A stretch of DNA of 15,635 bases from Actinomycetes bacterium (GCA_021799915.1 JAJYZN010000049.1:1-15635); one strand, 5' to 3'; counted from the first letter of the stretch, positions 1-7,443 are shown. Translations and numbers: made by a program. The notes: generated by a model not told the origin, from the sequence alone.

Positions 1-100
1 GCTTCACCGCCTTCTTCACGGTCCGCTTGGCTGCCTTCTTTGCCGGAGCCCGCTTCACCGCCTTCTTGGCTGGGGCTCGCTTCTTCGCGGCTATCGCCAC
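1..100 (-). CDS. Lysine/alanine-rich histone H1-like protein (N-terminal part, cut by window edge)
   Basis: The visible 33 residues start MAIAAKKRAPAKKAV and consist of repeated AKKA, KRAPAKKA and KKAVK units, with almost no acidic residues. Such lysine/alanine/proline repeats resemble eukaryotic histone H1 tails and the basic tails of actinobacterial nucleoid proteins, so a DNA-binding, nucleoid-associated role is inferred. The start is a GTG at 98-100. It is chosen because GGGAGG at 108-113 lies 7 nt upstream and the alternative GTG just upstream runs straight into a stop. Here the basic tract is at the very N-terminus, whereas in mycobacterial HU (HupB) it is C-terminal. It could be a short stand-alone basic protein or an extension of a longer one; the rest lies outside the window. 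It is transcribed away from the coupling-protein gene. Confidence 0.7.
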   Translation of the reverse strand, partial: MAIAAKKRAPAKKAVKRAPAKKAAKRTVKKAVK

Positions 101-107
101 AGGTGCA

Positions 108-113
108 CCTCCC
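108..113 (-). promoter_or_regulatory. Ribosome binding site of the histone-like gene
   Basis: GGGAGG on the minus strand, 7 nt before the GTG at 100. It fixes the start of the basic protein. Confidence 0.6.
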
Positions 114-154
114 TAGGAGTGTCATTCTTGACTTGAGATGAAGCCTGCGGCACA

Positions 155-174
155 CCGTCCCGCAACGGGGACGG
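155..174. repeat. Hairpin in the leader of the histone-like gene
   Basis: CCGTCCC (155-161) and GGGACGG (168-174) form a perfect 7-bp stem with a 6-nt loop. It lies about 55 nt upstream of the GTG of the basic protein. There is no T-run, so it is not a classic terminator. It could be a leader structure or a protein-binding site. Confidence 0.4.
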
Positions 175-614
175 CATCCGCATCGCTGCACCGCCTACAT
201 GGAAGCCAAGTCCCCAACCGCTGGACACCACAGAGCCTCTGGCCTCCGCAGTGCCGTCGATCGCGAACATGACAACCCTTTCCACCATGGACGACTGCGC
301 TCGGCGAGTGCAGCGCGACCGTTCTGTGTGATGTTCCACCGACTTCTCACACTGGCGACGGCACACCACGTTCACCTTCACGTATCCTCCGCAGTGAATT
401 GGGTTGCACACCATCACAGTGCGTGGCAGCGCTCAGGTCAAGCATTCTTTCGCGCGTCGTGCATTTCGGAGGTATCGGAACACGTCGGCGCGGATCACGA
501 CGATTGTTGCGTTCGACATGTCGCGTGCTCGAAGATGCGATTGGCGAGCGTGACCGTTCGGGCAGAAGCCAAAGGTTGCGAGATGCGCCGCGCTGCGCTC
601 GTGCACGCGCCGCG

Positions 615-2093
615 ATGAAGAGCGCCGGCGATCGTCGTGTCACGCCTATGACTTTCGATTCTCCACCGGCCGCGGGAAACAGCTCCTCTGCCGGCGTGGC
701 CTTGGAAGCGGTGCTGGTCCGTCGAGCCGCGGCAGAAGGCGGCATCTACCTCGGGCGGGGGGCCGGGGGGTGGGCCTGGGCCGGAGCAGAACGCTCGACC
801 CTGGTCCTCGGCCCTTCGAGATCCGGCAAGACCACGTGCGTGGTCGTGCCCAACGTGCTTGCCGCCCCAGGAGCTGTCGTCTCCACCTCGACCAAGCCCG
901 ACGTGCTCCGGCAGACCGCGGCCGCCAGAGCCGACGCAGGATGGGTCCTGCTCTACGATCCCGGCGGCGAGGTGGAGTGCCCTCCAGGTGTCCGCCGCGT
1001 GGGCTGGTCTCCGGTGAACGCCGCTGCGACGTGGGATGGCGCCCTCATGATGGCAGATTCGATGTCCGCCGCGGCGCACGCCGGACGCGAGCGTGGCGCG
1101 TCCGGTGAGGCACACTGGACGGAGCGCTCGGTGTCACTGCTCGCACCCCTCCTCCACGCGGCTGCATTGGGTGGCGAGCCAATGTCCCACGTCCTGCACT
1201 GGGTGGACCGCCACGACGGTTCCCAGGCACTTGCGATATTGGCCGAGAGGTGTGGCGATCCCTCGCCGCCGACCGACGTCCTCTCGGGCATCCTCATGAC
1301 CGACCAGCGAGAGCAATCGGGCATCTGGTCGACGGCTTCGGGCGTCCTCGGCGCCTACCGCTCTCGCGCTGCCGTGGCATCGACCGAACCGCCGTTCCTC
1401 GATGCCGACGCGTTCTGTGAAGGGGCGAACACGCTCTACGTGTGCGCCACCGGGAGCAGGCAACGCCTCTTCGCACCACTCGTCGTGGGGCTCCTTTCCG
1501 AGGTGCGCGACGCCGCCTACGCACGAGGCGTGGGGTGTTCGGCGGGATCGCCAGTTCTCCTGGCACTCGACGAGGTGGCGAACATCGCACCGCTGCCCGA
1601 CCTGCCGGCGATCGTGAGCGAAGGAGCCGGTCAGGGGCTGCTCACCTTGGCCTGCCTCCAGGACCTCTCGCAAGCGCGTTCTCGCTGGGGGCAGCAAGCG
1701 GACGCGTTCGTCTCGCTCTTCGGCGCCACGATCGTCTTTGGCGGCATCGCAGACGTGCGCACCCTCGAAGCGCTCTCTGCTGTTGCGGGTGACGTGGAGA
1801 TCGCGACCAGGACCGTCGGGAGCAGCCGGGGACCTGATGGGAGGGTGCATCCATCGGTGAGCGTGGCGACGATCCACCGACCGCGGCTGCCCGTCGACGT
1901 CATCGCACGCGGTGCCCAAGGCTGGGCCCTGGCAGTTGACGCCGGAAATCGGATGGGATGGATCGAGCTCATCCCGGCCTACGCATCCTCTCCGTGGCGA
2001 GAGCTTGTCGAGGCCCATCCGCGCGCTCGGAACTTGGACGCGTCGTTGGCATTGGCGGCGCGCGAGCGTAGTTCCGACGCCCGCGGGCGCTGA
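615..2093 (+). CDS. TraG/VirD4-family coupling ATPase, soluble form
   Basis: This 492-residue protein resembles the type IV coupling proteins that bring a relaxase-DNA complex to a conjugative secretion channel and hydrolyse ATP. Visible motifs are Walker A GPSRSGKTT (residues 66-74), the family STKPDVL segment (92-97 region), Walker B VLLALDE (314-320) and the downstream CLQD glutamine motif (about 347-350). The final third resembles the TraM-recognition part of the TraD/TraG family. No transmembrane helices precede the ATPase, although VirD4 and TraG normally have an N-terminal membrane anchor. The start is uncertain: ATG 615 is used, ATG 648 is equally possible, and the frame is open to 399; none has a good ribosome binding site. 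It converges with the relaxase gene 52 nt away, which supports a mobilisation role. The family is clear; activity in transfer is inferred. Confidence 0.8.
   Translation: MKSAGDRRVTPMTFDSPPAAGNSSSAGVALEAVLVRRAAAEGGIYLGRGAGGWAWAGAERSTLVLGPSRSGKTTCVVVPNVLAAPGAVVSTSTKPDVLRQTAAARADAGWVLLYDPGGEVECPPGVRRVGWSPVNAAATWDGALMMADSMSAAAHAGRERGASGEAHWTERSVSLLAPLLHAAALGGEPMSHVLHWVDRHDGSQALAILAERCGDPSPPTDVLSGILMTDQREQSGIWSTASGVLGAYRSRAAVASTEPPFLDADAFCEGANTLYVCATGSRQRLFAPLVVGLLSEVRDAAYARGVGCSAGSPVLLALDEVANIAPLPDLPAIVSEGAGQGLLTLACLQDLSQARSRWGQQADAFVSLFGATIVFGGIADVRTLEALSAVAGDVEIATRTVGSSRGPDGRVHPSVSVATIHRPRLPVDVIARGAQGWALAVDAGNRMGWIELIPAYASSPWRELVEAHPRARNLDASLALAARERSSDARGR
753..780 (+). repeat. G-rich tract with G-quadruplex pattern
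   Basis: Within the coupling-protein gene, five G runs (3, 6, 6, 3 and 3 Gs) are separated by 1-3 other bases, a pattern that fits the usual quadruplex rule on the plus strand. It encodes a Gly/Trp-rich stretch (about residues 47-56) just before Walker A. The two G6 runs are also possible slippage sites. Confidence 0.4.
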
Positions 2094-2145
2094 GGCGCGT
2101 CTCGCTCGTCGACTGTCGCCGCCTGCTGGCCGCGTCGCTCGGTCC

Positions 2146-3564
2146 TCAGCGCCCGAGAGCCAGTGACTGGCTGTCTCGGCTGCGATCGGTGCTCCGGCCG
2201 AGCCGCCGCCGGACATCGTCGACGACCCGCATGGTCGCCAGGTGATCGGCCAAGCGCTGCGACGGCATCGCCGACATGTCGGTGAACGCAAGCGGTCGGT
2301 CGAAGTCCTCCGCGCTCCGCACGCCTTGGGCCGGCCAACGCTTGCGGTAGCCGTCGATTGCTGACACACCTTTCATCCACACGTCGAGCGCGTCGGGGTG
2401 TCCCGGTCTCGCTCCAAGTGCACGCAGGTGGAACGCTGCCGGGAGCAGCCCGGCCATCGGACGGCGGGCCTCGGCGACCCCGACGCCTCCCGACCAGGCG
2501 GTGAGCCGGTCGGCGCAGGCTTCGATGTTGCGTGCTGGGGCACCCGGCGCCAGGGCACCCGCCCATGCCGCCACCACGTCGCGGCGCGCCGCAGTCGAGT
2601 GGGGCGAGCTGCCCAAGGACGCGGCGAAGCGATACTCGTCGAGCGACGGGGAGCGCTGCGGGCTCTCGCCAGCGGCCCGCAGGGAGGCCAGGTCGATCTC
2701 GGCTGTCATGGACATGTGCTGCCAATGGGTACGGAGGAGGGCAGCTGTACGAACCGGTACTTTCGGATCGCGGGTCGCCGCCCACGCCGTCCGCTCGACC
2801 CGCCGTGACGCCGGACGACCCCCTCCTCGCGCTCCAAGCCACTGGGCCACGTCTGAACGGATCTCTGCCCCGCGAGATGAGTAGGTCCCGATGAGCTCGG
2901 GGCCGATCCCGGCCAGGTCGAAGATGCCCGATGACCTGAGGATCCACGTGGCGCCGGCAGTGCGGGAGAGCTCGTAGCGAAGGGAGGCGTCGTAGAGCCG
3001 TCCGGCCGCGTGGGCATGCGCGTAGATCCCACGGCTGTCGAGCGCCGACCAGCGTCCGTCCTCGCCGTGGCCCATGTTCGCGACGACGACGTGAGTGTGC
3101 AGGTGGGGGTCGAGCGCCCGGCTCACCCCGTGGGTGTACGCCACCGCCACGACGCCGTCGACCGCCTGCACGGACCTCGATTCGCCGCTCCCGCGCCGGA
3201 CCGCGACAGCACGACGTTCCACGTAGTCCATCGCCCCGGCGACCGCCTCGTCGTGGGCGGCCACCGCGAGGGTGCACAGATCCGGTGTACCGATCCCGGC
3301 CACGATGCTGACCGACTTCGGTGCCGTGAACGTGAGGTCGAACCCGCACACGTGACCCCGCTGGGTGACCAGGCGGCGACCGTGAGGAGGCATCGACCCC
3401 GACAGGATCTCGCCCAGCTCACCCGGGCACGGCTCGCCCACGAGACCGAGGCCGACCGCGCCCTGGCCGACCCAGCGAGCCGGCGACTTCACACCGAGGT
3501 CGGCCTCCAGCTCGGCGGTGTAGTACTCCCCCCTTCGGTCGGCCAGGCGGCTGACATGGAGCAA
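2146..3564 (-). CDS. MobF/TrwC-type conjugative relaxase without helicase domain
   Basis: MobF relaxases nick one strand at oriT through an N-terminal tyrosine, using a three-histidine metal site. Here Tyr14-Tyr15 sit in RGEYYTAE near the start. The family signature GFDLTFTAPKSVSIV is at residues 74-88, and the metal-binding HLHTH has His154, His156 and His158. This is the whole relaxase domain (about residues 1-300). The protein ends at 472 residues and has no Walker A, so the C-terminal RecD-like helicase of TrwC/TraI (about 970 residues or more) is absent. The start is a TTG at 3562-3564 preceded by AAGGGA; a stop lies 12 codons upstream and no ATG/GTG fits, and the resulting MLHV N-terminus suits the family. 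It converges with the coupling ATPase. An AT-rich inverted repeat just upstream may be its target. Confidence 0.85.
   Translation of the reverse strand: MLHVSRLADRRGEYYTAELEADLGVKSPARWVGQGAVGLGLVGEPCPGELGEILSGSMPPHGRRLVTQRGHVCGFDLTFTAPKSVSIVAGIGTPDLCTLAVAAHDEAVAGAMDYVERRAVAVRRGSGESRSVQAVDGVVAVAYTHGVSRALDPHLHTHVVVANMGHGEDGRWSALDSRGIYAHAHAAGRLYDASLRYELSRTAGATWILRSSGIFDLAGIGPELIGTYSSRGAEIRSDVAQWLGARGGGRPASRRVERTAWAATRDPKVPVRTAALLRTHWQHMSMTAEIDLASLRAAGESPQRSPSLDEYRFAASLGSSPHSTAARRDVVAAWAGALAPGAPARNIEACADRLTAWSGGVGVAEARRPMAGLLPAAFHLRALGARPGHPDALDVWMKGVSAIDGYRKRWPAQGVRSAEDFDRPLAFTDMSAMPSQRLADHLATMRVVDDVRRRLGRSTDRSRDSQSLALGR
2155..2177. terminator. Hairpin between the convergent coupling-protein and relaxase genes (possible terminator)
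   Basis: AGCCAG (2158-2163) and CTGGCT (2167-2172) form a perfect stem around TGA, with further GAG/CTC pairing outside a small bulge. It lies in the last codons of the relaxase gene and about 62 nt after the stop of the coupling-protein gene. There is no U-tract, so a terminator role is only suggested by position. Confidence 0.25.
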
Positions 3565-3594
3565 TCGGGTCCCTTCGCGCTCTTTCGACCAACT

Positions 3595-3627
3595 CTATGG
3601 TCTTTCATGCTATTTCACACACCATAG
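3595..3627. repeat. AT-rich inverted repeat upstream of the relaxase (possible oriT or regulatory hairpin)
   Basis: CTATGGT (3595-3601) and ACCATAG (3621-3627) are perfect 7-nt inverted arms around a 19-nt AT-rich spacer. One arm overlaps the last codons of pafBC and the other lies about 30 nt before the relaxase TTG. The stretch is conspicuously AT-rich for this window. Relaxase genes often adjoin their oriT, but a weak terminator or operator would also fit. Confidence 0.4.
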
Positions 3628-5627
3628 CGGCGCAAGATCCTCTCGGCCGCGGCCGGGCCGAGGGTGCTCATCTCGGACGGGGCCACCACCGTCGCCCCGG
3701 GACCTCCTTGGAGGAGGAGCCGCTCCAGCCACGCCGTCCCTCCGACGGCCAGCGTGACCTCGGCCGACCCTCCGGCCAGCTCACGACGGTGCAGCACCGG
3801 GACCGCATCGACCACCCACTGCGCGTCGGGCTCGAGCACGAGACGGACTTTCACTGCTCCGGGTCCAGGGATGAAGGCTTCGCTGTTGGTGACGGCCCGT
3901 ACCGCAGAACGTTCGTCTGCCACTCGAAGGCCGGGGGATCGGCGGCGGGAGCCGACCACCTCGAGTGAGGAGATGCGATCGACTCTGAACCGCCGCGTCT
4001 CTTCGGCGCGGTGGCAGTAGGCATCGAGGTACCAGCGGCCCTGGATCGACGTCACGGCCAGCGGGTCGACAGTGCGAACTGCGGTCTCGTCGGTGGACGC
4101 CGAGTGGTAGGTGATCGAGAGACGATCGCCGTCGTCTGCGGCCCGTCGCACGTCGGAGAGGAAACGGGGGTCGTCCAGGTCGACGACCAGCCCCGGCTGG
4201 TTGCCCAATGCCGTCTCGAGCTTGGCAAGGGCGGTCGCGAGGGCCCCGTCGGAATCCGCACCCGGCACCGCCTGGATGCTCCGAGCCGCTGCAGCCAATG
4301 CGAACCCTTCTGCAGCGGTCAGCCGCCGCGGTCGCGCGAGCGCAGCAGGAAGGAAGGCATGGACCGACCCGTCGGTGACGACGATCTCGAGCAGCGTGTC
4401 GGGCGTGTACGGGGGCACGCCGAAACACGCCGCCAGTTCCAGCTCTCGCACCACGTCGTCCTCGGTCATCGAGAACCGTTCGGCGACCGAGGCTACGGGC
4501 GCCTCTCCCACCTTCCCAAGCCAGCTCACCATGGCGAGCAGCCGCCTGAGCCGAACCCGCGAGCTCATCCGCCCCGCCTGCTGCGCCCCCGCCTGCTGCG
4601 CCCCCGGGACGCCGTCGTCTGCCACGTCCGGGCGGTCCCCGTCCGCGTCGCCGGTGATCCCATCTTCGGTCGGCACGGTCCCGCCTCGGCGTTGCCTGGC
4701 GATGTCGCCGAGCCACTCGACGATCGACGCTCGCGCCGGCGCCGGCCCGATCACTTCGGCGTGGTCGAGGAGCCCAAGAATCCATGAACGGGTGGCGGCT
4801 TCGCTGACGACGCCGACGCGCAGGAGCACCGAACCGTCCGAGCGTCGTTCCACGATGGCCTGCTCGCCCACCTCGGCAATCACCTGAGGCGCCTCGATCC
4901 CGTCGACGAGGACCGCCACGTCGCTTCCACCCCCGGCGGCAGGTCGCCAAGGTCCATCGATCGTGACGGCAGCGGCGTCGAACCCGGCTGGGGGCTCGCC
5001 ACTCCCCGGCGCACCGGCCTCCGGGCTGCCCTCGATGCGGTCCACCCGGTACGTCCGCACCCCGTCGGCCTGGGGATCCCAGGCCACCAGGTACCAGTAG
5101 CCGAGGTGGAAGCGCAGCTCGCCAGGCGCCACCGAACGCCGCCGTCCGCGATAGCCGAACGAGAGCTCGGCACGCTTTCGCAGCGCATCGAAGAGCACCG
5201 GCAACGTACCGTCAGTTGGCAATGCCACGAGCGGTCGGGGCTCAGCGACACCGTACGCTCCGAGCTTGATGAGCGCGTCGCGCCCCGTCGCGTCGCGCCC
5301 GGTCGCGTCGCCGAGCTCCACCCCTGCGACGGCCAAGTGCAGCGCTGACTGCTCTGCCGGTGACAGCTCCAGGTCGGGCAAGTACACCGAGTCGGGGTCC
5401 ACGCGGTAGCCGAACTGCTCGGGCCCTTCCAGCGGTTCGGTGCGGATAGGGATGCCTTCCTCTCGGAGCACGCGCTTGTCCCGTTCGAAGGCTTGCCGCC
5501 GGGCTTCATGGGACGCGGGGTAGCCGGGCACTTCATGTGCGATCTCGTCCAGGGTCATCGGCCGGGCCGAGCCCATCAGGACCAGGACGAGGTCGGCGAG
5601 CCGCTCGAGCCGATCGACGCTGCTCAC
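3615..5627 (-). CDS. pafBC: Fused PafB-PafC WYL-domain transcriptional regulator
   Basis: PafB and PafC form a heterodimeric activator of the LexA/RecA-independent DNA-damage response in mycobacteria. Here both are joined in one 670-residue chain. Residues 1-65 are the PafB winged helix (MSSVDRLERLADLVLVL, then FERDKRVLREEGIP). The first WYL domain is at about 130-200, with YWYLVAWD at 177-184, followed by a C-terminal WCX-like part. A Gly/Asp/Gln-rich linker (about 313-353) joins the PafC half: helix-turn-helix from Met354 (MSSRVRLRRLL), WYL domain with RWYLDAYC at 531-538, and a second WCX part to 670. The start GTG at 5625-5627 has GGAG at 5633-5636 and overlaps the lipoprotein stop as GTGA. 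In mycobacteria pafBC follows pafA; here the upstream genes are a membrane protein and a lipoprotein. The identification rests on both halves matching their families. Confidence 0.85.
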   Translation of the reverse strand: MSSVDRLERLADLVLVLMGSARPMTLDEIAHEVPGYPASHEARRQAFERDKRVLREEGIPIRTEPLEGPEQFGYRVDPDSVYLPDLELSPAEQSALHLAVAGVELGDATGRDATGRDALIKLGAYGVAEPRPLVALPTDGTLPVLFDALRKRAELSFGYRGRRRSVAPGELRFHLGYWYLVAWDPQADGVRTYRVDRIEGSPEAGAPGSGEPPAGFDAAAVTIDGPWRPAAGGGSDVAVLVDGIEAPQVIAEVGEQAIVERRSDGSVLLRVGVVSEAATRSWILGLLDHAEVIGPAPARASIVEWLGDIARQRRGGTVPTEDGITGDADGDRPDVADDGVPGAQQAGAQQAGRMSSRVRLRRLLAMVSWLGKVGEAPVASVAERFSMTEDDVVRELELAACFGVPPYTPDTLLEIVVTDGSVHAFLPAALARPRRLTAAEGFALAAAARSIQAVPGADSDGALATALAKLETALGNQPGLVVDLDDPRFLSDVRRAADDGDRLSITYHSASTDETAVRTVDPLAVTSIQGRWYLDAYCHRAEETRRFRVDRISSLEVVGSRRRSPGLRVADERSAVRAVTNSEAFIPGPGAVKVRLVLEPDAQWVVDAVPVLHRRELAGGSAEVTLAVGGTAWLERLLLQGGPGATVVAPSEMSTLGPAAAERILRRYGV
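4576..4605. repeat. Tandem 15-bp direct repeat in pafBC
   Basis: Two perfect copies of GCCTGCTGCGCCCCC (4576-4590 and 4591-4605). They encode the doubled GAQQAGAQQAG in the linker between the PafB and PafC halves and keep the reading frame. Confidence 0.8.
5275..5310. repeat. Second tandem 15-bp repeat in pafBC
   Basis: GCGTCGCGCCCCGTC (5275-5289) and a copy with one mismatch (5290-5304), followed by a partial third copy. They encode DATGRDATGRDA at about residues 107-118, between the DNA-binding and WYL parts of the PafB half. Confidence 0.75.
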
Positions 5628-6082
5628 GGGATCTCCAGATGGCTGTGGCCAAACCGAATCGGGGCTCTGGTCACGAGAAGGGTCGCCACCACGCGGTTGC
5701 CAGGGTACTCGAGCTCGACCACAGCGATGTGCCCGGCGGGATGGCCGATCGGGCGGTCCACGTCACCGGAGTGAAAGGTGCCGGTGAAAGCCACGAGACA
5801 CACCCGCGTCACATCATGGCTTCCATAGGCGAGGGCCGCGCGGTAGAGGTGGGGGGCGCTGCGCCTGAGCGAGGAGACGGCTGCCAGCCGAACGCCGTCG
5901 AGTCGGCCTTGGCCGTGGAGCGCCTGGGTGGCAGCCGGAAGTGCGCCGTAGCATACGCTGCTCGACGTGCCGAGGTCGTTTCGCACCGACGTGCATCCGG
6001 CCAGTAGGGATGCCGCGACGAGGATCCCGGCCACGACCCCGGCGACTCGCTCTCGATCCATCGTTCGACGGTACCGGGTCAT
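5624..6082 (-). CDS. Small secreted lipoprotein of unknown function
   Basis: This 152-residue protein has a basic N-terminus (MTRYRRTMDRER), a hydrophobic stretch (residues 13-28) and a lipobox LLAGC with Cys30, the classic signal for lipid attachment by the lipoprotein pathway. The mature part holds two further cysteines (Cys44 and Cys95) that could form a disulfide. It ends in a beta-rich stretch (HIAVVELEYPGNRVVATLLV). I do not recognise the family. The start ATG at 6080-6082 overlaps the stop of the upstream membrane protein as ATGA, and its stop overlaps the pafBC GTG, so translation is probably coupled on both sides. ATG 6061 is an alternative start. Confidence 0.75.
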   Translation of the reverse strand: MTRYRRTMDRERVAGVVAGILVAASLLAGCTSVRNDLGTSSSVCYGALPAATQALHGQGRLDGVRLAAVSSLRRSAPHLYRAALAYGSHDVTRVCLVAFTGTFHSGDVDRPIGHPAGHIAVVELEYPGNRVVATLLVTRAPIRFGHSHLEIP

Positions 6083-7242
6083 GGAGCCGCCGCCGGGGTG
6101 TAGACTTGGCGCGGCCAGCGACCGCGGCGGACGCCCCAGGCGCCCCAGGCCCATGCCATCCATCCGAGCACGAGCTCTGCCCAGAAGCTGATGAGCCGGT
6201 AGACGAGGACCGCGTCCACCGTGGAGACGTGGGCGCCACCGAAGTACGCCAGCGCGATGGTGATGCTGCCCTCGACCGCTCCGAGGCCGCCGGGGGTGAT
6301 GGGCAGGTTGGCCGCGAGCTGCCCGGCGCCATAGGCCAGGAGCAGGCCTTTCCAGGGGATCCCAGCTCCCACCAGCAAGAAGGAGAAGGCAAAGCACCCG
6401 CAGTCGGTCAGCCAGTTGACCAGCCCCCATCCCACGACCGCGGTCGCCGCTCTCCATCCGAGGCGCACCACGGTGACCCTTGCCACTATTGCGTTGATCT
6501 GTGCCTCGAGATCTCCTCGCGGTCGTCCGGTCACCCGCCGCGTCGTGCGAAGCGCCCAGCGGACCGCGATGGCGAGCGGCCGCTCGTAGACGAACAGCGC
6601 TCCGGCCGCGAGTGCTGCGACCAGCACCCCGGCCACGACGGGCACCAGGTCCAAGGAGGCACCCTCCTCGGTCGCCAGCACGAGCCCGATCGCTGCCACC
6701 AGCGCCAGCGAGAGGGCGGCAGCGACGCCCGACCCGACCAGCGCCCAGGCGGCGATCTCGTCGTCGGCACCCAGCCGCCGGTACCAGCGGAACCCGTAGA
6801 CGGCAGCCAGGGCCGGGCCCCCGGGAAGGGAATTGGTGATGGCTTGGGAGGCCAGGGTGATTCCCAGCAGCGGCGCGGCAGGTGGATCGAGGCCCCCGGC
6901 TCGCAGGAGCCGGTACTGCACGCCGGCGAATGCCACGACCGAAGCCGCTTCGACCAGCACGGCCGGGACGAGCCACCACCAACGCAGGTGACCCAGCACC
7001 GCCCCGAACCCGCTCAGCTCCCCACGGTGGCCGGCGAGGACGTCGACGGCCAGCACGAGGAGGCCGACCCCGACCAGCCACCGCACGACTGGCCAGCTCC
7101 TCCGCACGAAACGCCACACTCTGTGCTTCCACCCCGAAGAACGACGACCATGTGAAGACTCTGTCGCAGGTTCCGCGGCGGACGCCGATGCAGGTACCGG
7201 AGCAGGCCCCGACACGGGCGCGACCGCCGGGCCGGACGCCAT
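6079..7242 (-). CDS. UPF0104/LPG-synthase-TM-type flippase-like membrane protein
   Basis: This multi-pass membrane protein of about 387 residues resembles the transmembrane half of lysylphosphatidylglycerol synthase (MprF) and the YbhN/UPF0104 family, which is thought to move or modify lipid or glycolipid substrates. Family hallmarks are NSLPGGPALA (about 137-146 counted from ATG 7242) and ANLPITPGGLGAVEG (about 311-325). Between them are repeated hydrophobic Ala/Val/Leu helices, with about 7-8 segments in total. The first 40 residues are Ala/Pro/Ser-rich and precede a basic stretch (GWKHRVWRFVRRSW) and the first helix. The MprF synthase domain is absent. ATG 7242 is chosen; TTG 7254 in the same frame would add four residues, and neither has a clear ribosome binding site. 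It is the first gene of the unit with the lipoprotein and pafBC. The substrate is unknown. Confidence 0.75.
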   Translation of the reverse strand: MASGPAVAPVSGPAPVPASASAAEPATESSHGRRSSGWKHRVWRFVRRSWPVVRWLVGVGLLVLAVDVLAGHRGELSGFGAVLGHLRWWWLVPAVLVEAASVVAFAGVQYRLLRAGGLDPPAAPLLGITLASQAITNSLPGGPALAAVYGFRWYRRLGADDEIAAWALVGSGVAAALSLALVAAIGLVLATEEGASLDLVPVVAGVLVAALAAGALFVYERPLAIAVRWALRTTRRVTGRPRGDLEAQINAIVARVTVVRLGWRAATAVVGWGLVNWLTDCGCFAFSFLLVGAGIPWKGLLLAYGAGQLAANLPITPGGLGAVEGSITIALAYFGGAHVSTVDAVLVYRLISFWAELVLGWMAWAWGAWGVRRGRWPRQVYTPAAAP

Positions 7243-7443
7243 GCCGGACGTCAAGGCGCGCGGACCGCTGGATGGCGCATGGGGCAGAGCTTCGGACGGC
7301 GACCGATACGCAAGTGCCGCGCGCTCCTCCCCTCCGTCAGATCCCGGGGTCAGGGGTATCAGGGGATGATCTCCTCCTCAGCCCGGTGCTCGTCGCGCCG
7401 AGACTTGTTCCCCCTCGACATTTCCATCTCCAGCGACGATCCC

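Larger units (their letters stand above)
101..614. other. Divergent intergenic region, no convincing gene
   Basis: About 510 bases lie between the divergent histone-like and coupling-protein genes. Both strands have open frames here, but their translations (rich in His, Arg and Ser, with scattered Cys) look like chance frames. The best small candidate is a 59-codon minus-strand frame at 91-270. Its ATG at 270 follows AAAGGG at a good distance, and its stop overlaps the start of the histone-like gene. The region also holds the hairpin at 155-174. No clear -35/-10 pair was found for either flanking gene. The coupling-protein frame is open back to 399, so part of this stretch could code for an N-terminal extension of that protein. 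Confidence 0.5.

Noticed and set aside
199..618. 139-codon plus-strand frame before the coupling-protein gene
   Set aside because: His/Ala/Arg-rich chance-like translation with no ribosome binding site, overlapping another open frame.
1979..3349. 456-codon minus-strand frame overlapping the relaxase
   Set aside because: Arg/Gly-rich shadow of the relaxase in another frame; the relaxase frame has the catalytic motifs.
4566..4620. Short GC-rich tandem repeat considered as a possible CRISPR or integration site
   Set aside because: Only two adjacent copies without spacers, in frame inside a coding linker.
6083..7132. Upstream part of the minus-strand frame that contains the lipoprotein
   Set aside because: It overlaps the membrane protein gene in another frame and reads as Arg/Gly-rich shadow; the lipoprotein proper starts at the ATGA overlap at 6082.
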